A model generated the notes under the pieces. That model ran no database searches and was not told the origin of the DNA. It worked only from the letters and a program-made list of their open reading frames with translations. Source: Clostridiales bacterium COT073_COT-073 (GTDB taxonomy: Bacteria > Bacillota > Clostridia > Lachnospirales > Vallitaleaceae). Taken from it: DNA of 62,773 bases. The translations under genes and the position numbers were made by a program. The stretch covers positions 1-62,773 of the forward strand of contig RQYD01000019.1 in the NCBI GenBank assembly GCA_003858485.1, read 5' to 3'. This document shows positions 1 to 6,911 of the stretch, piece by piece. Position 1 is the stretch's first letter, and each line of letters begins with the position of its first letter.

Positions 1-148
1 AGAGCCTTCAGCGATCTATATTTACAGTTTTTTAAGGGGCATTTGTCTCTTTTTTTATTGGCAAACTTTTTCATAAATCACTTGACACTACCTGTGTAAA
101 TCGCTGATATGGTAAATTAGAGTAAACAATGGAGCGAAATAAAATATA
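1..148. other. Left edge, no gene recognised
   Basis: AT-rich sequence downstream of the PTS IIC gene on the minus strand. The IIA and IIB components expected for this family are not inside the window. I see no convincing ORF or terminator here; the partner genes may lie beyond the left edge. Confidence 0.5.
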
Positions 149-1450
149 TTATTCTATTATATTCTTAATAATACGTAAAATTTCAGTAATAAAAGGCCAG
201 AATGTTGAAAAATCAAACATGCCAGACCAACCTACACCATTAGGATAATTCATTAAGTTAATTGCCCAGACACTGCCAAAGGTTTGAATAATACCAAGTA
301 AAACACAGCAAACCACTACTGCCTTTACACCACCACGTTTATTGGCAACGACACCAATTGGACCACCGGAAAAAAATAATGGAACAAATCCGGGCAGAAC
401 CATTATCGGGCTTTGAAATACAGCTAGAAGAAGAATAGCAATAACTGTGCCGGCAGTACAGAAGATAAATCCCAAAGTGGCGGCATTTGGAGAAAAAGCA
501 AGAAGCGCAGCTACATCTATGGCTGGAACAGCATTCGGCACAACTTTGTCTTGGATCCCTTTGAATGATTCCGTTAATTCTGCACACATCATGCGAACAC
601 CAGTTAAAAGGATAATCATATTCATAGAAAAGTTAATTCCTACCATAAATACATAAATGAAAGGATTTTTACCACCGGAGATCTCTTTAATTCCTTCGGT
701 TCCTAATGGGATCATAAATGCTCCAACGAAAACCCACATAATAATACAAACGGATATTACATTATTGTTAAAAATATTGAGCCAGCCCGGAAGCTTTAAA
801 TTTTCGGCATCTTGTTCCTTTTTGCCAAAGAAAGGGGCAAGTTTATCAAAAAACCAGATTCCCATTTGCTGATTATGACCAATGGTAAAACCAGCTCCAT
901 CTGTTACATTGTCAACCGCTTTAATAGCCATAGTGGAAGAATAGGCCCAATACGTACCAACCAAAATTCCGGAAATGATTACCGCGGGTAAATCGGAGAT
1001 TAAAAGAGTTGACAGTACAAGCCATAGAATACTTTGTGAGTGAGCAGTTCCGGCATTACCGGTTAAAAATACTCCTTTTGCTTTAGTATATTTTCCGAAA
1101 TAAACAAGAATTAAGTTTACTAAGAATGCAATAATAAAAACATAGCCCATTAAGGCGAATTTGTTTCCCAGGGCCTCTTGAGTGGTAGACTTCATAGCAT
1201 AAGAATCCATAATATAGCCTTGAATTCCTGTATGCTTGCTAACTGCTTCGGCAATAGGACGAAAAGTACTGGTAAACTGAGATCCGCCAAATAATACCAT
1301 TCTAATACCGACCATAGCACTGATAGTACCAACCAGAACTTTGGTAGGCTTTTCCTTTTTTAAAATATAACCAATGCCAATTAAAAGACCTATAAGTATG
1401 ACAGGTTCAGTAAGGAATTGCTTTACTAAAAAATCGACCACCGGCTTCAT
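149..1450 (-). CDS. ulaA: PTS IIC component, ascorbate (UlaA) family
   Basis: Integral membrane sugar-transport subunit of the phosphotransferase system, 433 aa, about the usual UlaA length. It aligns by eye to UlaA along most of its length: the TSTFRP motif near residue 60, VTDGAGFTIGHNQQ in the middle, LKLPGWLNIF, the GVRMMCAELTE segment and the FVPLFFS segment are all family landmarks. It forms the membrane channel and needs IIA and IIB partners, which are not in the window. The start is fixed by AGGAGG six bases upstream of the ATG. It has its own consensus promoter and lies just downstream of a DeoR-type regulator, so substrate-responsive control is likely. The exact substrate (ascorbate or another acid sugar) is inferred from family only. 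Confidence 0.85.
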   Translation of the reverse strand: MKPVVDFLVKQFLTEPVILIGLLIGIGYILKKEKPTKVLVGTISAMVGIRMVLFGGSQFTSTFRPIAEAVSKHTGIQGYIMDSYAMKSTTQEALGNKFALMGYVFIIAFLVNLILVYFGKYTKAKGVFLTGNAGTAHSQSILWLVLSTLLISDLPAVIISGILVGTYWAYSSTMAIKAVDNVTDGAGFTIGHNQQMGIWFFDKLAPFFGKKEQDAENLKLPGWLNIFNNNVISVCIIMWVFVGAFMIPLGTEGIKEISGGKNPFIYVFMVGINFSMNMIILLTGVRMMCAELTESFKGIQDKVVPNAVPAIDVAALLAFSPNAATLGFIFCTAGTVIAILLLAVFQSPIMVLPGFVPLFFSGGPIGVVANKRGGVKAVVVCCVLLGIIQTFGSVWAINLMNYPNGVGWSGMFDFSTFWPFITEILRIIKNIIE

Positions 1451-1490
1451 AGATAACCTCCTTTAAAAATCCTTTATATTTGTTAAACTT

Positions 1491-1519
1491 ATCATAAATA
1501 TTTCAATCAAAAATGTCAA
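1491..1519 (-). promoter_or_regulatory. Promoter of the PTS IIC gene
   Basis: On the minus strand TTGACA (1519-1514) and TATGAT (1496-1491) are separated by 17 bp, 41 bp upstream of the start codon. Confidence 0.8.
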
Positions 1520-1520
1520 T

Positions 1521-1569
1521 AAAAAACATAAAAATAACTCAAACAATCATAAAGTAATGATTGTTTGAG
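1521..1569 (-). terminator. Intrinsic terminator after the DeoR regulator
   Basis: Perfect 13-bp inverted repeat CTCAAACAATCAT / ATGATTGTTTGAG (1538-1550 and 1557-1569) with a 6-nt loop. On the minus strand it is followed by a T-rich tract. It ends the regulator transcript just before the IIC promoter. It could also act as an operator, but the T-tract favours termination. Confidence 0.75.
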
Positions 1570-1586
1570 CTAAAAAAGATTGAAAA

Positions 1587-2352
1587 TTACATACAATCTG
1601 AACTGGAGATTAGGAAACCGTTTAATATTTTAGCTGCATTTGTACTGTTATCAGGTAACCGATTGGTGATCAGTGTATAATTGTTATAGTTTTCTTTTTC
1701 CAGCACATATAGAGAAGAACGATTATACTTTGTATTATCAGCAAGAATATAGCTTTGTTTACTATTCTTAAGGCAGATTTTCTTGATCTCATGTTCGTAC
1801 TCATCAGCTGATAAAGGGGCTAAATTTTCATTTAAGCCATAAGTTCCCAAGAAGACTTTATCAAATTGATATTTTTCTAGCATTTCAATAGTTTGACGGC
1901 CAACTAAAGATGAAGAAAAACTTTTATAAAAACCACAGAGTAAGAAGGCATTGATTTTTTTTGAATGCAGGGACTCCAGTTGGGGAATACCATTTGTAAC
2001 AACCATAATGTCAGTGGCTGTTAAATAGTCAATCATAGTTAAAGTTGTAGTGCCGGAACCAATAAAAATTAATTCGTGACTGTTGACCAAGCTGGCAGCA
2101 ATTTCACCAATCACTCTTTTTTCTTTTGAGAGGATTCCTTCCACAATGTTACGCTGATTAATTGGATGGTTGGGATTTCTCTTAGCTCCACCCCAAAATC
2201 GAATAATTTGCCCGGCTTGTTCTAATGAATCAAGATCACGGCGAACAGTTGCTTCAGATATTTGGAGGTAGGAAGTTAATTCCTGATAAGTTGCTTGCTG
2301 GTTCATGTCCAGCAACATAAGAATTTTGTTGTGACGTTCCGTTTTTTTCATA
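1587..2352 (-). CDS. DeoR/GlpR-family transcriptional regulator
   Basis: 254-aa DNA-binding sugar-phosphate-responsive repressor. The N-terminal winged helix (residues about 5-58) contains the family signature ISEATVRRDLDSLEQ. The C-terminal half is a DeoRC ligand domain (IFIGSGTT, VVTNG, a DKVFLGTYG stretch). I place the start at the ATG at 2352 because GAAAGGA lies at good spacing in front of it; the ATG 15 bases further upstream has no ribosome site. The gene lies directly upstream of the PTS IIC gene on the same strand and is the obvious local regulator of it. An inverted repeat brackets its own promoter, which suggests autoregulation. Confidence 0.88.
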
Positions 2353-2370
2353 GGATTCCTTTCGGGCATT

Positions 2371-2446
2371 ATTGAGAAAATTAGTTGACAGTAGGCTTTA
2401 TGGACTTTTTAAAAAGCATGGTAAATTTAAAGTGAATTTTCTCAAT
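2371..2446. promoter_or_regulatory. Inverted operator half-sites flanking the regulator promoter
   Basis: ATTGAGAAAATT (2371-2382) and its exact reverse complement AATTTTCTCAAT (2435-2446), 52 bp apart. Between them lies a minus-strand promoter candidate, TTTACC (2425-2420) and CATAAA (2402-2397) with 17-bp spacing. The arrangement fits looping or dual-site repression by the DeoR protein. Binding is an inference. Confidence 0.55.
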
Positions 2447-2561
2447 CATAATTCAATCATATCGAGATTATTTTAGCGTGATTTAAAAAAACTGTCAAGT
2501 AAAAATATCACAACCGATACATCAGCAACAGAATGATGGTATTAGCGGATGATATTTACAT

Positions 2562-2614
2562 AAAAAAACAAAATAAAAAGCAATTGACCATATTTGTGAA
2601 TCGTCAATTGCTTT
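2562..2614 (-). terminator. Intrinsic terminator of tRNA-Gln
   Basis: AAAGCAATTGAC and GTCAATTGCTTT form a perfect 12-bp stem directly after the tRNA 3' end. A long T-rich tract follows on the minus strand. Confidence 0.9.
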
Positions 2615-2616
2615 AA

Positions 2617-2688
2617 CAGCGATAGTGGGAATCGAACCCACATCTTATGAGTCAGAGTCATACATGTTAGCCTTTACACCATATCGCA
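2617..2688 (-). tRNA. tRNA-Gln (anticodon CTG)
   Basis: The minus strand folds as a cloverleaf of 72 nt. It has six acceptor pairs GCGATA/TATCGC, a D arm GTGT/ACAT with loop AAAGGCTA, an anticodon stem TATGA/TCATA with loop CTCTGAC (anticodon CTG, codon CAG), and a T arm GTGGG TTCGATT CCCAC. The discriminator base is G73, as usual for Gln. The first position is an unpaired U1:U72 mismatch and CCA is not encoded. A consensus promoter lies upstream and an intrinsic terminator downstream, so it is a single-gene transcription unit. Confidence 0.9.
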
Positions 2689-2712
2689 ACAATAAAAATC
2701 TTACGAGCATTA

Positions 2713-2741
2713 ATTATACACCAATTTAAATCAGTTGTAAA
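2713..2741 (-). promoter_or_regulatory. Promoter of tRNA-Gln
   Basis: TTTACA (2741-2736) and a perfect TATAAT (2718-2713) with 17-bp spacing, 25 bp upstream of the tRNA. Confidence 0.85.
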
Positions 2742-2771
2742 TAGTTTTTATGTTTTTTTAATTTATACCAC

Positions 2772-2873
2772 CTAACATATTTTATCACCACAGTGTGGAC
2801 AATAAATATTTTCGTCTATATTAATTCTTATATCTAAAGATTGATTGCAATTTGGACATTTATATAATCTCAT
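2772..2873 (-). CDS. 33-residue zinc-ribbon microprotein
   Basis: A short reading frame with two zinc knuckles: YKCPNCNQ near residue 5 and YCPHCGDKIC at the C-terminus, about 18 residues apart. This is the classic four-cysteine zinc-ribbon layout (a fifth cysteine is the last residue). The cysteine periodicity makes coding very likely at some time. The ATG at 2873 has only a poor ribosome site, so it may be a remnant of a longer protein or a weakly translated gene. No function can be assigned. It sits alone between the tRNA and a candidate small RNA. Confidence 0.5.
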   Translation of the reverse strand: MRLYKCPNCNQSLDIRINIDENIYCPHCGDKIC

Positions 2874-2915
2874 TCGGTAATTAACGAAATAATCATAATA
2901 ACAATTCCAATATAC

Positions 2916-2957
2916 CTACTTTCCAATCTGCTCTTTTTGCAATAGGCTTTCGTTTTC
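2916..2957 (+). repeat. Possible decayed repeat end
   Basis: The stretch ending CAATAGGCTTTCGTTTT resembles the single repeat end at 36301-36339 (GGAATAGCCTTCGTTTT), but the left part is poorly conserved. Weak call. Confidence 0.25.
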
Positions 2958-3080
2958 TGTCTTGTCGGTCTTATTACCGGAGTCGCAATTCCATTCCTTA
3001 AAATAAAACAAATGCTTAATGCTAAAAAACAAAATTTTTTTCATAAATGCCTTTTTTGTTTTTTATTGACAAATAAATTA

Positions 3081-3117
3081 CTCAGGCTTTCCCACATTTT
3101 TTGGAACAGTCTTAAAG
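3081..3117 (+). repeat. Solo end of the 15.6/16.6-kb inverted-end element
   Basis: CTCAGGCTTTCCCACA followed by TTTTTTGGAACAGTCTT matches the left end of the elements at 15638 and 16602 and the solo end at 36301. The rest of the element is absent here. Confidence 0.5.
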
Positions 3118-3142
3118 TCAGGTAGCAAATAGAAATCCGGCA

Positions 3143-3180
3143 ATAAAATAAAACGAGCGGTAGGTTAGGCCGCTCGTTTT
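3143..3180 (-). terminator. Terminator of the candidate small RNA
   Basis: AAAACGAGCGG and CCGCTCGTTTT form an 11-bp stem with a 9-nt loop. On the minus strand TTTTATTTTATTG follows. Confidence 0.85.
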
Positions 3181-3299
3181 ATATCCCTTGGTTAGAGGGG
3201 GAAGATTAGTATAATCTTCAAAGGTTAATAAGGTAAGGCTATTTAAGGAGGCTATCTGACACTATAAGTGCCATTTAGCATTAAATGTATTGTATTCAT

Positions 3300-3314
3300 T
3301 GATAATGAAAATCA
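3300..3314. promoter_or_regulatory. Fur-type box overlapping the start region
   Basis: TGATAATGAAAATCA matches the 7-1-7 Fur consensus TGATAAT-N-ATTATCA at 12 of 14 positions. It lies just downstream of the minus-strand -10 element. Confidence 0.65.
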
Positions 3315-3332
3315 ACATCATTTATGAAACTA

Positions 3333-3360
3333 ATTATATCAAAGAAAGTCAAAAAGTCAA
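3333..3360 (-). promoter_or_regulatory. Promoter between two Fur-type boxes
   Basis: TTGACT (3360-3355) and TATAAT (3338-3333) with 16-bp spacing on the minus strand. Confidence 0.7.
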
Positions 3361-3384
3361 CAGGTAAAATTCAACAAATTTAAA

Positions 3385-3399
3385 TGAGAATTACTATCA
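3385..3399. promoter_or_regulatory. Fur-type box upstream of the promoter
   Basis: TGAGAATTACTATCA matches the 7-1-7 Fur consensus at 12 of 14 positions, about 25 bp upstream of the -35 element. Confidence 0.6.
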
Positions 3400-3474
3400 T
3401 TTAATGGTTAAATTTTAGATTATAAAAATATATAGAGCCAAAAAATATCAGTCAATTTCAAAGATAACACAATA

Positions 3475-3519
3475 TAGTATAAAACCGCTACCAAGGGATA
3501 AGAGATGGTGAGCGGTTTT
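3475..3519 (-). terminator. Terminator of the DD-carboxypeptidase gene
   Basis: AAAACCGCT-ACC and GGT-G-AGCGGTTTT form a stem around a 14-nt loop, 88 bp after the stop codon on the minus strand. The minus strand continues TTTTATACTATATTG. Confidence 0.75.
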
Positions 3520-3606
3520 TGAGGATCTTTGCTTTCGTTCTTTTGTCAAAGAAGGAAAATGGTTTGCAAGACAGGAAATTTGAGTGGATTTTTCTTATGT
3601 TTGCTG

Positions 3607-5298
3607 TTACTTGCCGGCAGGCATCGCCTTTTCAGGAATTCTTTGATAAATTTTCAGGGCATCCATTTTTTGATACATTGTTGGACGGTAAAGATTATCC
3701 AGCGGAGCGCCCAATGTTACCAAAATGTAGGCATTTCCATTTTTTTCAGCAATAGTTGCCCAGCATAAACCAGCTTTAGAAGTAGTGCCGGACTTTCCGC
3801 CTAAAATACGAAAACCATGTTCTTCATGTTCACCAATATTTTTTAAAACTGTGCTGTGTAATTTTATGCCCTTGGGGTGAGAGCGGGTTGGTGAAGTAAC
3901 AAAAGCAGGTGTGGTGACGATCTGATAAAAGGTTGGGTTTTTTAAGGCACTTTCCAGTAATAACCCAATATCTTTGGCAGTAGTGTACTGACCATTGGCA
4001 TCGAGCCCTTCCACTGTTTTAAAAACGGTATTTTGCATTCCCAGTTGAGCTGCTTTTTGGTTCATCCAGTCAATAAAGACGGATTCCCGGCCTGCCAGAC
4101 GAATAGCTAAAGTCCCGGCTGCTTCAGCACCTGAAGATAATAAAGTAGCATATAATAGATCCTCATAAGTAACCGATTCATTTGCATAAAAACCGGCAAT
4201 ATTTGCGCCGGAGCGAATCATTCTTTGCCGAAAAGAAGAAGAAACGGAAACTTTTGCCTTTAAATCAGGAATATGTTCAATTGCCACATAAACTGTCATT
4301 AGTTTGGTCAGTGAAGCCGGCGGAAGCTGGATATTTTCATTAAAAGCAAAAACTGTATTTTTATGGCTGTTATTAAATAAATAAATAGCTTTACTATAGT
4401 AGTCAAGGTTTAAATCATTTAAAGTTTCGCGCAGTCGTTTGGAATTGATTACCCGTTTTTCTTTTACAAATAAACGACTTAAAAGATCAGCAGTTTGGCT
4501 GCGCGTGAAAGAAAGCTCGGGCACAAAAACGGAGAATTCTTGATTGGATAATAGACCCCGGGCGAAAGCCTGGCCAATTTCTGCAGTGCAGGGATGAAAC
4601 CGCAGGCTAAAAGCATTTTCGATATAGTCTTCTAAATCAACTGATGAATCGACTGTTTCCCCAAGTTTACTTTCGGCCAATTTATTGATAATAAGTACAG
4701 CCTGCCAACGCTGAACCGGATGGCTGTAATCTGCCGGATTATGTGAAAACAACGGAATATCACAGGCAGCAGCCTGTAAAAGTGTCTGAAGATCATCAGC
4801 AAAGCCCCAATTTACCAAATTTTCGATGGTAATTGCTTGACCGCTGGTCACCATTGATTTTAAGCCTGTACTTTCAATGGTGGCAATATTTATTGGGGAC
4901 AGGTTGTTTTCAGCAGAATATGTAGTCAACCATTGCAGAGACAGCTTTAAAAATTCCATTAAACTAACTTCTTGCATGGGCCGAAGATGATTGTCCGCAG
5001 TCGGTTGTAAATTTGCTTTGCTGACCAGCAGAGCCAAAGCCTCTTGATTTGATAAAAATCTCAGGGTTTGACTGTCGGCAAAGTCATTTAATTCGGGCTG
5101 CAGGAAAGGCAATGCAGGGATTTCGTCCTTTTTGTCTAAGGATGCAGTCAAGGTAGTTTCCAACACAACTGGTGTTTCCGAAAGCGGAAGCTGCTTGCCG
5201 TTTTCAGCAAAGCTGGTAGTAGTAATATATAAAACCCCCAAACAAGAGAGAAATAAGATCATAGAAATTGATAATCGAGTATAATTTTGACGTTTCAT
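3607..5298 (-). CDS. D-alanyl-D-alanine carboxypeptidase (family S11) with SLH-like N-terminal region
   Basis: Secreted penicillin-binding enzyme that trims the terminal D-Ala of peptidoglycan stem peptides; 563 aa. Residues 1-31 are a signal peptide. Residues about 70-285 contain two or three segments with S-layer-homology character and may bind cell-wall polymer. The S11 catalytic domain runs from about residue 290. It has SLTK (Ser329, Lys332), a second motif SGA at 389-391 where most relatives have SGN, and KSG at 502-504. The substrate Asn of the SxN triad is therefore not where expected, so activity should not be assumed. AAGGAG sits at good spacing before the ATG. The gene is monocistronic with its own terminator. 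Confidence 0.85.
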   Translation of the reverse strand: MKRQNYTRLSISMILFLSCLGVLYITTTSFAENGKQLPLSETPVVLETTLTASLDKKDEIPALPFLQPELNDFADSQTLRFLSNQEALALLVSKANLQPTADNHLRPMQEVSLMEFLKLSLQWLTTYSAENNLSPINIATIESTGLKSMVTSGQAITIENLVNWGFADDLQTLLQAAACDIPLFSHNPADYSHPVQRWQAVLIINKLAESKLGETVDSSVDLEDYIENAFSLRFHPCTAEIGQAFARGLLSNQEFSVFVPELSFTRSQTADLLSRLFVKEKRVINSKRLRETLNDLNLDYYSKAIYLFNNSHKNTVFAFNENIQLPPASLTKLMTVYVAIEHIPDLKAKVSVSSSFRQRMIRSGANIAGFYANESVTYEDLLYATLLSSGAEAAGTLAIRLAGRESVFIDWMNQKAAQLGMQNTVFKTVEGLDANGQYTTAKDIGLLLESALKNPTFYQIVTTPAFVTSPTRSHPKGIKLHSTVLKNIGEHEEHGFRILGGKSGTTSKAGLCWATIAEKNGNAYILVTLGAPLDNLYRPTMYQKMDALKIYQRIPEKAMPAGK

Positions 5299-5661
5299 AA
5301 TGGACTCCTTAAATAACTATTATTCATTATATCGGGAGAAAGCAATTTTTCTGTAAGTATAACACAGGTATAAACCCAATTATCCTGTGTTTAAGCCTAA
5401 AACACCCCATTTTTAATTTCATTGTAATCGAAAACCCAGCAACATGCAAGCAAAAATCAGCAAAAATTGTCAAAAAAGGGAAAAGAAATATTTTTTGAGA
5501 GAAAATTCGGGTAAATAGAAAGCAAATAATTGACAGACAAAAGAATTGGAGATAAAATAGAAGTAGAGATAAAAAAAGAATAAAAATGACATTTTTGGTC
5601 GTTCGGAAAGAGTGAAAATTTTGTGGTGTCTCTGCCGGCGGGCGAATGGAAGGATGTGAAT
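5299..5661. promoter_or_regulatory. Divergent intergenic region with ROK-regulator promoter
   Basis: No gene. On the plus strand TTGACA (5530-5535) and TAAAAT (5553-5558) with 17-bp spacing form a good promoter for the ROK gene. On the minus strand a TATAAT (5331-5326) is a possible -10 for the carboxypeptidase gene, but no good -35 accompanies it. A minus-strand frame over part of this region looks like a chance ORF. Confidence 0.6.
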
Positions 5662-6828
5662 ATGGAAATATTAACCGTTCACCAAAAAGGAAAATCACAA
5701 ATTAAGTCGAAAAATCGCTTGAAAATTTTTAGCTTGATTTTAAGGAGTGGAGGAATTTCCCGAATCGAGTTAGGAAAAAGTTTGCATTTATCTCCGGCTT
5801 CGGTAACCAGAGCAGTCGAAGAACTGGTTCAGGCGGGCTTGGTATATGAAGAGAAAAAGGAAATTACTTTTGTTGGCCGCAGACCAGTGTTATTAAATGT
5901 TCGTAAAAATAGCTGCTATAGTATGGGTATTAATATTAGTCGCCGTAGTTTAAGCCTGTGCATTCAAAATTTACAGGATGAAGTCATCTATGAAGTAAAA
6001 GGCAATATTTGGGAGGTGGAGTCGGCGGAGGACCTGTTGCGGGTACTGCATCAATTTATTAATGAAGCTATTGCCAAAAGCGGGATTTCAACTGAAAAAT
6101 ACATTAGTGTGGGCATTGCGATCAGAGGTGTGGTCAATCGCCAAAAGGGAACGGTAATTTACTCACAGAAAACTCAGGAAGTTATTCCGATTGTTGATTC
6201 GGTTAAGAAAATTTTTGAATGTGCTGTTTTTCTGGAAAACAATGTTGATATGGATTTAAAATATGTTTACGCCAGAGCATTTCCATATACGGATGAATTA
6301 GTTTATGTGTTTGTCGATGAAAGCGTCGGTGGAGGAATGATTAGTGGCCGGCAAATGATCCGTGGTGAAAGTAATATGGCAGCCAGATTTGCCCATTTAC
6401 TGGTTGAGCCGGAAGGTAGAATTTGCAGCTGTGGACAGAAAGGACATTTGGAATCTTATATGGCCCGTTCGGTTATGGAAGAAGAGTATCGTAAACGCAG
6501 CGGCCAAAAAGAAGTCAGTTTAAATTATATTTGTGCGCAGGCTCAAGCAGGAGAGAAAATTGCTATGGCTGTACTGAAAGAAGGATTGGAGAAATTAGCA
6601 ATTGCCCTTTCGCAGGTGGTGGTTTTATTTAATCCGGGGGTGATTGTGCTGTGTGGGGATATTTTTGAACAATACCCACAAAGTGTTGATTTTCTAAGGA
6701 AATCAGTAGAAACATTGATTTCCATCCCTGAACTGCTTCATTTTAACTGGCGGGTGAGAATTCAAAAAGAGATCAAACCTGAACAAAATATGGCCAAGTT
6801 GGCTCTGGAATATTTGCTGGAACAATAA
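5662..6828 (+). CDS. ROK-family transcriptional regulator (NagC/XylR type)
   Basis: 388-aa protein with an N-terminal winged helix (IFSLILRSGGISRIELGKSL, then SPASVTRAVEELV) and a C-terminal ROK domain. The ROK zinc motif is present as CSCGQKGHLES near residue 260. The kinase-type ENDAN segment reads ENNVDMD, so it is probably a sugar-binding repressor and not an active glucokinase. The start at 5662 is supported by GGAAGGA seven bases upstream; a GTG 39 bases earlier lacks a ribosome site. No sugar operon adjoins it, so its targets lie elsewhere. It has its own promoter and terminator. Confidence 0.85.
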   Translation: MEILTVHQKGKSQIKSKNRLKIFSLILRSGGISRIELGKSLHLSPASVTRAVEELVQAGLVYEEKKEITFVGRRPVLLNVRKNSCYSMGINISRRSLSLCIQNLQDEVIYEVKGNIWEVESAEDLLRVLHQFINEAIAKSGISTEKYISVGIAIRGVVNRQKGTVIYSQKTQEVIPIVDSVKKIFECAVFLENNVDMDLKYVYARAFPYTDELVYVFVDESVGGGMISGRQMIRGESNMAARFAHLLVEPEGRICSCGQKGHLESYMARSVMEEEYRKRSGQKEVSLNYICAQAQAGEKIAMAVLKEGLEKLAIALSQVVVLFNPGVIVLCGDIFEQYPQSVDFLRKSVETLISIPELLHFNWRVRIQKEIKPEQNMAKLALEYLLEQ

Positions 6829-6830
6829 TA

Positions 6831-6883
6831 AAAGGCATATGTTTCTTTGCTTCTGTCTCAGGAAGCAGAAAACATATGCCTTT
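6831..6883. terminator. Bidirectional terminator
   Basis: AAAGGCATATGTTT and AAACATATGCCTTT form a 14-bp stem between the convergent ROK and diguanylate cyclase genes. The loop holds a second small hairpin (GCTTC..GAAGC). Confidence 0.8.
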
Positions 6884-6911
6884 ATGATTATTGGCCAAAC
6901 ATATGAAAAAC

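Larger units (their letters stand above)
3143..3326 (-). ncRNA. Candidate Fur-controlled small RNA
   Basis: About 184 nt between a consensus minus-strand promoter and a strong intrinsic terminator, with no credible ORF (the only ATGs give a 19-codon frame without a ribosome site). The transcript would contain three hairpins. These are GCTA..GGCAC-TTATA-GTGTC..TAGC (about 3249-3278), GAAGATTA-TAC-TAATCTTC (3201-3219) and the terminator. Two unpaired C-rich stretches are present, AGCCTCCTT and CTTCCCCCTCT, both able to pair with Shine-Dalgarno sequences. Two Fur-type boxes bracket the promoter. The layout resembles iron-sparing sRNAs such as FsrA or RyhB in logic; I claim no sequence homology. 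The alternative is a leftover promoter whose iron-uptake gene was lost. Confidence 0.55.

Noticed and set aside
5327-5698. Minus-strand 123-codon frame
   Set aside because: Runs through the divergent promoter region and into the ROK gene; low complexity, no ribosome site, no family.
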